A stretch of 36,684 bases of DNA, from assembly GCA_021324975.1 (NCBI GenBank), contig JAJPIA010000119.1, positions 1-36,684 of the forward strand. The letters are read 5' to 3'. Numbering within the stretch: the stretch's first letter is position 1; each line of letters opens with the position of its first letter. A program made the translations under genes and the position numbers. The notes below the pieces were generated by a model. It saw only the letters and a program-made list of their open reading frames with translations. It ran no database searches and was not told where the DNA came from. Below, one piece after another: positions 24,769 to 33,350 of this stretch. The DNA comes from Bacillota bacterium (lineage in GTDB: Bacteria > Sysuimicrobiota > Sysuimicrobiia > Sysuimicrobiales > Segetimicrobiaceae).

Positions 24769-26060
24769 GGCGAGTATCCCTCCACCGCGGTGACGACGTC
24801 CGGGTCGCCGGTCGTTGCGACATCCCAGGCATGCGCGACATGGATCACGCCGCTCGTGCGAAGCGCGCTCAGCGGCGCCGGGGTGTCCGCGCCGCCGGGC
24901 CCCTCCATGACGCGAAACGTGCCCACGATCTGCCAGTCCACGAGGTCGCCGTAGGCGTGGTCGCCGACTACGCTGCACCACGTCTGGTACACTCGGGGCA
25001 GCAACGGGAGGTTGTGGATCCGGCACGACACCACGGTCGGCCGGTCGATGACGGGCGGGACGTGCCCGTCCACCGCCATTGAACAAATGATCAGGCTCCC
25101 GGGACGCCCGTCGGTGATCCCGAACGCGAAGGCCGGCTGCACGATGGGCCGCGACGGCCGCACCGCAATGCGGATCTCGATGGTATCGCCGGTCCGGAAC
25201 GCCGCGCATTCCGCTCCCGCCGCGTCGTGGAACGAGACGCGCTCGACCGCGAGCCCCCGTCCACGCGGGGCGCCCGTGGAATTCCATCGCTCCTGCTGGC
25301 GGGCGTCAATCCAATCGACGTACGATTGGAGGACCTCGCGGATCGCGCCGTCGTGCTCGATCTGCCCGTTCAGCAGAAAGATGCCGCGCCGGCAGATCGC
25401 CTCGACGGCGGTGAGGTTGTGCGAGACAAACAGGAGCGTTCGCCCCTCGGCGACGAGGCGCATCATCCGCTCGACGCACTTCGCCTGGAAGCCGGCGTCC
25501 CCAACGGCGAGGGCTTCGTCCACGACGAAGATGTCGGGGTCCAGGTGGCTCGCGATCGAGAACCCCAACCGGAGCTGCATCCCGGAAGAGTACCGCTTCA
25601 CTGTTCGATCGAGCACATCGCCGAGCTCGGCGAACTCAACGATCTCGTCGAACCGGCGGTTGATCTCCTGCCGTGACATGCCCATGATGCGGCCGTACAG
25701 CCAGATGTTCTCGCGCCCGGTCAGCTCGGGGTGGATGCCCGATCCCACTTCGATCAGCGCGCCGATGCGGCCGCGCACACGAATGCGGCCCCGTGTCGGG
25801 AACGAGATCCTGGTCAGGAGCTTGAGCGCGGTGGTCTTGCCTGCACCGTTGGGTCCGACGATGGCGAATGCCTCGCCTTCCTTGACGTCAAAGGAGACGT
25901 CGCGCAGCGCAAACGGGTCTTCGGGATCCCGCTTCCTGCGTGTGAGCCGCGCCGCGACGGAGCGTCCCAAACGACTCAGGTCGCCACGCAGCGACGGGTA
26001 GCCCCAGCCGGCGCCCGGGTATTTTTTGCTGACGTCCTCGAATCGGATGGCCCAGCTCAT
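24765..26060 (-). CDS. wzt: Polysaccharide ABC exporter ATPase, Wzt type
   Basis: ATP-binding subunit that drives export of a lipid-linked polysaccharide across the inner membrane. Walker A GPNGAGKT (69-76), signature YSSGMQLRL (157-165), Walker B DIFVVDEAL (175-183) and the switch His in SHN (213-215) are intact. LIEVGSGIHPELTGREN is typical of the Wzt/TagH/KpsT group. Residues from about 265 to 431 form an extra C-terminal domain, as in Wzt proteins that recognise the modified end of the O-antigen. ATG 26060 follows the permease stop by 3 nt. A glycan-binding C-terminal domain is inferred, not seen. Confidence 0.95.
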   Translation of the reverse strand: MSWAIRFEDVSKKYPGAGWGYPSLRGDLSRLGRSVAARLTRRKRDPEDPFALRDVSFDVKEGEAFAIVGPNGAGKTTALKLLTRISFPTRGRIRVRGRIGALIEVGSGIHPELTGRENIWLYGRIMGMSRQEINRRFDEIVEFAELGDVLDRTVKRYSSGMQLRLGFSIASHLDPDIFVVDEALAVGDAGFQAKCVERMMRLVAEGRTLLFVSHNLTAVEAICRRGIFLLNGQIEHDGAIREVLQSYVDWIDARQQERWNSTGAPRGRGLAVERVSFHDAAGAECAAFRTGDTIEIRIAVRPSRPIVQPAFAFGITDGRPGSLIICSMAVDGHVPPVIDRPTVVSCRIHNLPLLPRVYQTWCSVVGDHAYGDLVDWQIVGTFRVMEGPGGADTPAPLSALRTSGVIHVAHAWDVATTGDPDVVTAVEGYSP

Positions 26061-26063
26061 CGG

Positions 26064-26900
26064 TCACACCACATCCGCGAACCCGGGCTCCATGCGTTTG
26101 AACATCCAGTACCCGAACCACGCCACCAGGCACGACACCGCCGTGCTGAGCGCCAAGAGCCCCAGGTCCGGCAGACGCCCCTCTGCGAGCGCGCGGCGAA
26201 ACCCGTCGAGCACGCCGGCGGCAGGGTTGAGCAGGATGTACGCGCCGCGCCACTCCGCGTGCACGGTGCTCAGCGGGTACGCGACAGGGCTGCCGAACAT
26301 CCACAGTTGCAACACCACCGGGAGGACGAACCGAAAATCCCGGTAGTACACATTCAGCGCCCCGAGGATCAACGAGACCCCGGTCGTGAGCACCGCGAGG
26401 ATCAGCCACAGCGGGACCACCATGAGCAGGTTCCACGACAGATGACCGCCGAGCACCGGTTCCAGTACGAGCAGCAGGACGAAGCCGACGGCGAAGTCGA
26501 GTCCCGCGCTCAGCACCGCGCCGAGCACGGGGGTCTCGCGTGGAAAGTAGACCTTGCGCAGGAGCGCACCGTCCATGAGCAGCGCCTGCGCGCCGAACGT
26601 GACGGCCGTCTGCACGAAAAACCAGGGGACCAGGGCGGCGAGCGCAAACGCGGGGTAGGAGGTGCCTCCGCCCGAGATATTGCCCATGCGGCCGAACACG
26701 ACCATGAAGATGCCGAGAAAGATCAGGGGCTGCAGCACGGCCCACAGGATCCCGAGCACGGCTTGCTTGTACTTGACGCGAATATTGCGCTCCGCGAACG
26801 CGAGGACGACCTCGCGAAACGCCCACAGCTCGCGTGCGCGGTCACGGGGACGCGTGTAGTTGGTCGACTCGATGACGAGCTCGATTGCGGTGGCGGCCAT
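26064..26900 (-). CDS. wzm: Polysaccharide ABC exporter permease, Wzm type
   Basis: ABC-2 type membrane subunit of 278 residues. RNIRVKYKQAVLGILWAVLQ near 39-58 is the conserved entry to the first membrane helix, YFPRETPVLGAVLS lies between helices, and NVYYRDFRFVLPVVLQLWMF with SPVAYP is characteristic of Wzm/TagG permeases. Six membrane segments are visible. ATG 26900 has GGAGGAG 13 nt upstream, a little far. A 142-bp gap precedes it, so an internal promoter is possible; none is convincing. It pairs with the Wzt gene just downstream. Confidence 0.95.
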   Translation of the reverse strand: MAATAIELVIESTNYTRPRDRARELWAFREVVLAFAERNIRVKYKQAVLGILWAVLQPLIFLGIFMVVFGRMGNISGGGTSYPAFALAALVPWFFVQTAVTFGAQALLMDGALLRKVYFPRETPVLGAVLSAGLDFAVGFVLLLVLEPVLGGHLSWNLLMVVPLWLILAVLTTGVSLILGALNVYYRDFRFVLPVVLQLWMFGSPVAYPLSTVHAEWRGAYILLNPAAGVLDGFRRALAEGRLPDLGLLALSTAVSCLVAWFGYWMFKRMEPGFADVV

Positions 26901-27042
26901 GCGTGCGAGATCACTCCTCCCATGCCATCATATCGCGTGCCGCGCGGTCAGGGGCGCGACCTCCCGGGATCGTTGGATCAATTGCCCTTTGTCCGCTCGA
27001 TATGCTTGCCGCAGTCACGCTCCGCGGCACCGGCGGCCGGGA

Positions 27043-28599
27043 TCAGGAACGCGGATCGGACACGGCCGGCGGCAGGCTCGCAGTCCGGCGGTCTCCGATT
27101 GGCGACCACAGCTCTCGCCGCGGCCGGACTGCGGTGCGCCGCGGCGCCGCGGCGTGCCGCTTGACGGCGAGGCGTTTCCACGGGTTGTCGGCGGTCCGCG
27201 CGAGGAGCAGCCGCGCCGTCCGAGCCGGGGCAAGCGCGCGCCCGGGCGCGGGCGCCGCCTGAGCCGCCGGCCCTGGTAGGATGATGCGCGACAGGGAGCC
27301 AACGATCGCCGCCAGCACGAAGAACGGCCCGCCCGTGTGCGTGGCCGAGACCGAAGCGGCGAAGAGGCTATAGACGGCGTACCCAAGGGTCACGAGCAGG
27401 CCCCCCTGGACCAGGCCGGCGGTCCCGGGATCGGTCGTCGCTCGCGCCATGGCCCGCATCACCCCGAACAGCCTGGCGCCGAAGAACAGAAAGATCGCCA
27501 ACCCGATCAGCCCGGTATAGAAGAGCTGGATCACGTACTCGCTGTCGATGAAGCCGAGCGGTACGCTCCCCATCCCAAGGCCCAGGAGCGGCGAGGCTCC
27601 GAGCGCCCACATCGTGTAGTAGAGCGGCGCCTGGGCCCGGTAAAAAATCGACGTCGGCGCCGTCGACGTCTGGTTGAGCGTGCTCAGGTCGGGCGAGAAC
27701 ACGTTGCCGAGCGTCAGAATCCGGTGGGCCACCCCCTCGGGGTAGACGAGGAACGCCAGGGCCGCGAGCGCCGGCACGGTGAAGAGGATCCACCGCTGTT
27801 CCCGGATGCCGACGTACAGCAGGACGATCAACGTGGCGGCGATGTAGTTTCGGCCAAGCGCGAGCGGCAGCGTCGCCACGGCAAACAACACGATGAGCGT
27901 GAGCGCGAAACGCGCGCGCGGGGTGGCGGCGCTCCGCATCAGCCCAAGCGCGAGCCCGACGGTCACCATCGAGGCCATGCCGGGTTCGTGCACCGGCGCG
28001 CCCTCGGGACCCAGCGCGATCGCCTGGTTGGTGTGAAACTGCCAGGCAGAATACAGACTGAGCGCGACCATGGAGCCGAGGAGCACGTACGTGATCCGGC
28101 TGACATCGGCGAGCGACTCCACGGTGTCCGCGACGATGAGGAAGAGCATGACGAACTCGATCCGCTTGAGGACGTGTAGCGGTGAGCTCTCGTACTTGCT
28201 CACAGCGGTGAGATGCACGGTCCCGAGCGCGGCGCCCCAGATCGTGGCCGCGATGCTGACGAGGACGTAGGCGAGCAGGATGCGGTCGAACGGCGTCGCC
28301 CGGCGGGTCCTGGCGACGCACAGGTGCGCCAGCCATCCGACGGTCAGCGGCACCATCATCAGGTCCTCGATGCGCACCGCGACGCCGTGGAGCGGGAGCT
28401 CCGGCGACAAGATCATGGCCGGCACGATGAGGTACAGCGCGATCTTGGGGTTGAAGAGCGTCACGACCGCCACGCCCGCCGCGACGAGTCCAAGCAGCGC
28501 GCGCGACCCCGGGAGGACGATGCTGCCGAAGGCCACGGCGGCACCAAGCCCCAGGGCGAGCAGCAGCGTCGCCCGCGCGGCCGAAGCGTGTGCCCTCAT
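27043..28599 (-). CDS. O-antigen ligase/polymerase-like membrane protein
   Basis: Polytopic protein of 518 residues with about eleven to twelve hydrophobic segments and a large loop near 300-345, the layout of the O-antigen ligase (WaaL)/Wzy superfamily. GMGSVPLGFIDSEYVIQLFY in the second half resembles the LGxGxG...H/D-N region that follows the periplasmic loop in this group. It could polymerise repeat units or ligate glycan to an acceptor. The last 70 residues are a basic, Arg/Ala/Pro-rich cytoplasmic tail that is not part of the family. ATG 28599 is used; the ribosome site is weak. It lies 61 bp after the dehydrogenase stop. Confidence 0.8.
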   Translation of the reverse strand: MRAHASAARATLLLALGLGAAVAFGSIVLPGSRALLGLVAAGVAVVTLFNPKIALYLIVPAMILSPELPLHGVAVRIEDLMMVPLTVGWLAHLCVARTRRATPFDRILLAYVLVSIAATIWGAALGTVHLTAVSKYESSPLHVLKRIEFVMLFLIVADTVESLADVSRITYVLLGSMVALSLYSAWQFHTNQAIALGPEGAPVHEPGMASMVTVGLALGLMRSAATPRARFALTLIVLFAVATLPLALGRNYIAATLIVLLYVGIREQRWILFTVPALAALAFLVYPEGVAHRILTLGNVFSPDLSTLNQTSTAPTSIFYRAQAPLYYTMWALGASPLLGLGMGSVPLGFIDSEYVIQLFYTGLIGLAIFLFFGARLFGVMRAMARATTDPGTAGLVQGGLLVTLGYAVYSLFAASVSATHTGGPFFVLAAIVGSLSRIILPGPAAQAAPAPGRALAPARTARLLLARTADNPWKRLAVKRHAAAPRRTAVRPRRELWSPIGDRRTASLPPAVSDPRS

Positions 28600-28660
28600 C
28601 GCCGTCTCTGGGCAGGTCCGGCGCGGCCCGGTGATCCCCCGACGTCCCTCTGGGCGATCA

Positions 28661-29989
28661 TCAGAGCCGGACCACGTGCGACGCCCGGTAGTCGTGCAGC
28701 CGGTTGCGCGTGTCGATGATCAGCGGAGCGCGCGCGACGATGCGGTCGTAGTCGATCCCGCTGTGATCCGTCGTGAGGATGACGCAGTCCACGTCCGCGA
28801 GCATCTCGTCCGTGAGCGGCTGCGACCGGATCGTTCCCGGGTTGGCCAGCGTGATCTCCGGCACGTGCGGGTCGTGATAGGATACCGACGCGCCGCGCTT
28901 GTGGAGCAGTCCCAGGACCTTGAGCGCGGGCGACATCCGCACATCCGGGATGTCGCGCTTGTAGGCCACGCCGAGCAGCAGCACCCGTGAGCCCCACAAC
29001 GTCTTGCCCTTGGCCTCCAGCGCCCCCGTCGTCCGCGAGACGACATAGTACGGCATGCTGTCGTTGACCGTGGCGGCGAGCTCGATGAAGCGGGCGTGGA
29101 AGTCGTACTCGCGGGCCTTCGCCGACAGATAGTACGGATCGACGGGAATGCAATGCCCGCCGACGCCGGGCCCGGGATAGAAGGGCATGAACCCGTACGG
29201 CTTCGTCGCCGCGGTCTCGATGATCTCCCAAACGTCGAGCGACATGCGATCGCAGAGCAGCGTCAGCTCGTTCACGAGCGCGATGTTGACGTTGCGGAAC
29301 ACGTTCTCGTACACCTTCACCATTTCGGCGACCGTAGGAGAGGACACGGGCACAACCGTGTTCGCGATCTGCTCGTAAAAGGTCCGCGCGACCTGCGTTG
29401 ACGCCGGCGTGACACCGCCCACCACTTTGGGGATCGAGCGCAGGCTGTACCGCCGGTTGCCGGGATCGATCCGCTCAGGCGAAAATGCCAGTGCGAAATC
29501 CGGTCCGGCCTGGAGCCCGCTCGTCTCCAGAATCGGCTTCACGACCTCCACCGTCGTGCCCGGATACGTGGTGCTCTCCAGGACGACGAGCGTGTCGCGC
29601 CGCATCGCCGGCACGCACGCGTGAGCGGCGGCGATCACGTGGGACAGGTCCGGTTCCTTGCTTTTCGTGAGCGGCGTCGGCACGCAGATGATGATGACGT
29701 CCGCGTCCCGCAGCGCGCCGTAGTCCGTCGTCGCGCGGAGCCGCTCGGCGCCGACGACGCGGTCCAGCGCCTCCTCGGTGACGTCGCCGATGTAGGACCG
29801 GCGGCCGTTGACCATCGCGGCCTTGTCCTCATCGATCTCGATGCCCACGACGGGGAACCCGGCCTCGGCGGTCTCGACCGCGAGGGCAAGGCCGACGTAC
29901 CCGAGGCCGATCACTCCGACGCGCGCCGTGCGCATGCGAATTTTCGAGTCCAGCCCCGTGACGTGCTCCTGCGTTGTTACTGCGTCCAC
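28661..29989 (-). CDS. Nucleotide-sugar 6-dehydrogenase (UDP-HexNAc/UDP-glucose type)
   Basis: NAD-dependent enzyme that oxidises C6 of a UDP-sugar twice to a uronic acid. GLGYVG (28-33) binds NAD; Lys225 and Asn229 sit in AEMVKVYENVFRN, and Cys280 in GGHCIPVDPYYL is the catalytic thiol. The N-terminal LDSKIRMRTARVGVIGLG matches WbpA/WecC-type UDP-N-acetylhexosamine dehydrogenases more than short UDP-glucose dehydrogenases, which supports GTG 29989 (442 aa); ATG 29935 is the alternative. It starts 8 nt after the co-polymerase stop. Its uronic acid product would be the natural substrate for the AsnB-like amidotransferase. Confidence 0.93.
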   Translation of the reverse strand: MDAVTTQEHVTGLDSKIRMRTARVGVIGLGYVGLALAVETAEAGFPVVGIEIDEDKAAMVNGRRSYIGDVTEEALDRVVGAERLRATTDYGALRDADVIIICVPTPLTKSKEPDLSHVIAAAHACVPAMRRDTLVVLESTTYPGTTVEVVKPILETSGLQAGPDFALAFSPERIDPGNRRYSLRSIPKVVGGVTPASTQVARTFYEQIANTVVPVSSPTVAEMVKVYENVFRNVNIALVNELTLLCDRMSLDVWEIIETAATKPYGFMPFYPGPGVGGHCIPVDPYYLSAKAREYDFHARFIELAATVNDSMPYYVVSRTTGALEAKGKTLWGSRVLLLGVAYKRDIPDVRMSPALKVLGLLHKRGASVSYHDPHVPEITLANPGTIRSQPLTDEMLADVDCVILTTDHSGIDYDRIVARAPLIIDTRNRLHDYRASHVVRL

Positions 29990-29997
29990 GAAACGTC

Positions 29998-32160
29998 TTA
30001 CCTCCGCGTGAGATTCACCAGCGACGGTGCGTTGGAAGCCGGCTGCGCCAGCGCCCGGTCCGCGGCCCCGCTCGAGTGGAACCACAACCACAGGCCGACC
30101 GTGAGCCCGCCGGCGGCGACGAGCAGCGCGAGGCTCGTGGTGGCGGCCGCCGGCGCGATCCGGGCCACGGCGCGATTCCTGTAGAAGTACTCCTGGTAGT
30201 AATAGCTGTCGACGAGGTCCGGCCGCACCTTGCTTAGGACCGAACCGATGACCGGCGTGCCGAGCCGGTCGAACTGCAGCTTCACTTGCTCCTCGATGCC
30301 GCGCGGCGCGCGGCTGCCGTCCAGGACGATCAGCGCGCCGGATGCCAGCGGGGCCAGCGCGTACACATCCGCGAACGCGCCCGCGGACGACGTGTCGACG
30401 AGGATGACGTCGGCGCGCTGGCGCAGGTCTGCCAGCACCGACGCCATCGCCGCGGACCCCAGCTGCATGCCCATGTCGGACGTGCGCTCCGCGCCGCTTG
30501 TGACCAGCCACAGGTTCGGCTTCACCGGCATCAGGATCTCCGGGAGTGTGGCGGTTCCGGCCAGGACCTCGGCGACCCCTTTCTCGTTGGCGACGTTGAA
30601 CAGGGCGTGCTGCACCGGCTCGCGCAGCGCGGCGTCGACGACCACCGTGCGTTGTCCCGCTGCAGCGAACGCCTGCGCCAGGTTGGAGACGACCGTCGAC
30701 GTTCCCGAGCGCGGCTGGGGGCTCGTGACCGCGATCACGACGCCGCCGCCGTCCGCCGGCTCGCGCGCCAGGAGATTGACGGTCAGCAGGCGGTAGGCCT
30801 CGTCGAACGGCGGGTTGTGCCGGGGGATGGCGACGAGGGCCGGTACCCCGAGCAGGCGCTCCGCCATCTCCGGCGTCTTGATGCTGGTATCCACATACTC
30901 CAGGAAGAACGCGAGCCCGATCCCGCCGAGCAGCCCGAGCACACCCGCCAGCGTGAGTTTGAACGGCTTCCCGGAGAACGGTGAGGCGAACGCGTGGCTG
31001 GCGTGATCCAGGACCGTCAGGGCCCCGAGGCTCTGCATCTCCTGCTCGCGCACGCGGGCCTGGGCAAGCTGGCCTTCAAGGTTCGCCACCTGGGTCGTCA
31101 GGATCTCCGCGGTGCGGTTTAGCCGCGCCGCGTCGAGTTGAGTCTGCGCGACCGTGGGCAGGTGCTGCGTGGCCTCGGTGATGGCCTGCTGGATCGCCTG
31201 TTTGCGCGCCTCGAGCGCGATCTGATCGGTTTGCGCGGCGATCCGGTTCATCGCCAGCGCCTCGTACATCGGGGTGTGCTGCCCCTGGTTCGTGGCCGCG
31301 ATTTTCTGCAGTTCCGTGTTGAGGCGGCCTTTGACCGCGTCGATCTGCGCCTTCAGGGCGACGACCGCGGGATAGGCGTCCGTGTGCACCGACAGCTGGG
31401 CCGCGAGCTGCACTTCGAGCTGCACGAGCTCGGCGCGAAGTTGCTGCGTGACGGCGTTGTCCTGGAGCTGCGCGGGCGCGCTCCCCGCCGCCTGCATCTG
31501 CGAGGTGTACGACGCGATCTTCGCGTTGGCTTCCTGCAGCGCGAAGTCGTTTTGCTGCGCCTCGGCCTGGAGCGCGCCGATCTGGGCGCTCTGGCCGGAC
31601 GCGAGCGCCACGCCGTTCCTCTGCTGGTACGCGAGCAGGGCGTCCTCCGCCGCGCGAAGGTTGGTCTGCGCGTCGGCGAGCTGCTTCTCGATGAACTCGC
31701 GGCCGAGCGTGGATTCGCGGCGCTGGACATCCTGGCTGAACGCCGCGGCGTTGTCGACGATGGCGTTTGCGAGCATCACGGCCGCGGCCGGCGTTGGTCC
31801 CTTGGCGGTGACTCGAAGCATATCGCCGCTCGGGTCCTGCTGCACGGCGACGCGGGTGGTGAGGTCCTCGGGAGTGAATCCGAGCTGGAGCTGCTGGATG
31901 GCGCGTGTCGCGACGTCCCGGCTCCGCACGAGGTTGATCGCGAGCTGGATAAGTTGATCGGACGTCGGCATGGGGCCGGAGCCCACGTTCGCGATGAAGA
32001 GGAACTGGGACGTGGCCGGTACCGACATCGTCGCGACCGCCGCGTAGTCATCGGTGCCGGGCCGCGCGCCGACGAGCCCCACACCGATCGCCGCGGCCAT
32101 GGCCACCACAATGACCACCCAGCGCTGACGGAGCACCCGGTAGTATCGCCAGAATTCCAT
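29998..32160 (-). CDS. Wzc-like polysaccharide co-polymerase with degenerate BY-kinase domain
   Basis: Inner-membrane protein of 720 residues that would set chain length and couple synthesis to export. Wzz-type N-terminus: membrane helix about 12-32, long coiled coil about 145-385, FSGKPF (395-400), second helix about 402-420. The kinase-like domain follows, but Walker A reads SPQPRSGTST (480-489), without the GxGK lysine; Walker A' reads VVVDAALREP, keeping one of two Asp; Walker B is ILVDTSS. A tyrosine cluster, YYYQEYFY (653-660), remains. A third hydrophobic helix (about 671-694) follows it, which is not normal for the family. ATG 32160 has AGGAGG 9 nt upstream. Probably a pseudokinase. 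Confidence 0.92.
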   Translation of the reverse strand: MEFWRYYRVLRQRWVVIVVAMAAAIGVGLVGARPGTDDYAAVATMSVPATSQFLFIANVGSGPMPTSDQLIQLAINLVRSRDVATRAIQQLQLGFTPEDLTTRVAVQQDPSGDMLRVTAKGPTPAAAVMLANAIVDNAAAFSQDVQRRESTLGREFIEKQLADAQTNLRAAEDALLAYQQRNGVALASGQSAQIGALQAEAQQNDFALQEANAKIASYTSQMQAAGSAPAQLQDNAVTQQLRAELVQLEVQLAAQLSVHTDAYPAVVALKAQIDAVKGRLNTELQKIAATNQGQHTPMYEALAMNRIAAQTDQIALEARKQAIQQAITEATQHLPTVAQTQLDAARLNRTAEILTTQVANLEGQLAQARVREQEMQSLGALTVLDHASHAFASPFSGKPFKLTLAGVLGLLGGIGLAFFLEYVDTSIKTPEMAERLLGVPALVAIPRHNPPFDEAYRLLTVNLLAREPADGGGVVIAVTSPQPRSGTSTVVSNLAQAFAAAGQRTVVVDAALREPVQHALFNVANEKGVAEVLAGTATLPEILMPVKPNLWLVTSGAERTSDMGMQLGSAAMASVLADLRQRADVILVDTSSAGAFADVYALAPLASGALIVLDGSRAPRGIEEQVKLQFDRLGTPVIGSVLSKVRPDLVDSYYYQEYFYRNRAVARIAPAAATTSLALLVAAGGLTVGLWLWFHSSGAADRALAQPASNAPSLVNLTRR

Positions 32161-32232
32161 GCGTCTAACCCTCCTCGATCGTTTCACCGCGGCGCACCGA
32201 CCGCGCCGCGGGTCCTCGACGGTCGGCTCGTC

Positions 32233-33348
32233 TCACTTCACGAACCACACGAGCCAGCCCAGGCCTCCGAGCGTGTTGAGGAACGCGTTCCAGATGGGAT
32301 GCTGTCCCTGCTCCGGCACGTAGACGATGTCCCCCGGCTGCAGCTCGACGTTCTGCGTCATGTCGCCCTTCATGTAGAACTTGGTCAGGTCGACCTGGGT
32401 CACGGTCGGCTTGTTTGGGGCGGCCGCGGTGTTCGCCTGGACGGGGTGCCGGATGATGCCGACGTCTTTGAGCTGTGCGCCCTGCGCCGAACCGCCGGCC
32501 GCGGAGAGCAGGTCCACCAGGCGGTCGCCGGGGTTGATTACGTACGCGCCCGGCCGCGCCACGGCGCCCATGAGCAGCACGCGATCGCGTCCCTGGGGCA
32601 CCATGATGACGTCGCCCGGCTGCACCTGCGTGTTCGCCTGGGTGTTCCCGTCGACGAGCAGGCTCTGGAGGTCGATTGGAATGGTCTGCGACTTCCGCAT
32701 GATGAAGGCGTGCGTCAGTTCCGCGCTTGGAGTCGGACCGCCGGCCGCGGCGACGGCGCCGGCGATCGTGAGGCCGTCCTGCATCTGGTACGCGCCGGGC
32801 CGCCCCACCTGCCCCAGCACGTACACAAACTGCTGGCGCGACGCGGTCTGGGAAATCGTGATCGAGACCTGCGGCTCACGAATGTAGGTCTTGAGCGCCT
32901 GGGTCACGCGGTCCGTGAGCTGCGGCAGGGTGGCGCCGGCCGCGGGGATGCGCCCCACGAGCGGCATCTGGATCGCGCCATCCGGGCTCACGGTGACGGC
33001 GCCGGTGACCTCCGGTTCCCCGACCACCGAGATTTGGAGCACGTCCCCCGGCTGCACCGTGTACGGCTGGCCGGCTTGGCCGGACTGCGGCCCTGGACCG
33101 ACGGGCGCCTGAGTCGCTGCGCCGGGGGAGGACGGCGGCACGGACTGCTCGCCGGACGGAGGCGTCCCCGGTTGCTGTCCGGATGGGGGTGTCGCCGGTT
33201 GCTGTCCGGATGGGGGGGCGCCGACCTGCGGCGGCGGCGGCCCCATATAGACCGGCGCCGAGGCCGCGGGGCCCGCGGCCGCAAGCATCACCACAAGCGC
33301 CAATCCCGGCGCGGCGTGCCTCCGCAACAGTTGTCGTACGTGCTTCAT
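32233..33348 (-). CDS. Wza-like polysaccharide export protein
   Basis: Periplasmic or outer-membrane export component of 371 residues. A Sec signal peptide (1-31) ends in PAASA; there is no lipobox Cys, so it is not a Wza-style lipoprotein. A Pro/Gly-rich spacer with three 9-residue repeats is at 44-72. The polysaccharide export domain starts at YTVQPGDVLQISVVGEPEV (95 onward), and two SLBB domains follow: VLGQVGRPGAYQM and LMGAVARPGAYVI mark their starts. The end, LGGLGWLVWFVK, is hydrophobic and may be the membrane-inserting helix. ATG 33348 has GGAGG 9 nt upstream, inside the end of the preceding small gene. The first classical capsule gene of the run. Confidence 0.92.
   Translation of the reverse strand: MKHVRQLLRRHAAPGLALVVMLAAAGPAASAPVYMGPPPPQVGAPPSGQQPATPPSGQQPGTPPSGEQSVPPSSPGAATQAPVGPGPQSGQAGQPYTVQPGDVLQISVVGEPEVTGAVTVSPDGAIQMPLVGRIPAAGATLPQLTDRVTQALKTYIREPQVSITISQTASRQQFVYVLGQVGRPGAYQMQDGLTIAGAVAAAGGPTPSAELTHAFIMRKSQTIPIDLQSLLVDGNTQANTQVQPGDVIMVPQGRDRVLLMGAVARPGAYVINPGDRLVDLLSAAGGSAQGAQLKDVGIIRHPVQANTAAAPNKPTVTQVDLTKFYMKGDMTQNVELQPGDIVYVPEQGQHPIWNAFLNTLGGLGWLVWFVK
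33141..33221 (-). repeat. 27-bp tandem repeats in the Wza-like gene
   Basis: Two almost identical 27-bp units (33168-33194 and 33195-33221) and a diverged third (33141-33167) encode PPSGQQPAT, PPSGQQPGT and PPSGEQSVP. They make a flexible spacer between the signal peptide and the export domain. Near identity of two copies suggests recent expansion, so length may vary between strains. Confidence 0.8.
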
Positions 33349-33350
33349 GA

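Noticed and set aside
26901-27042. Internal promoter before wzm (TATGAT in the 142-bp gap)
   Set aside because: No -35 at usable spacing; the match alone is weak.
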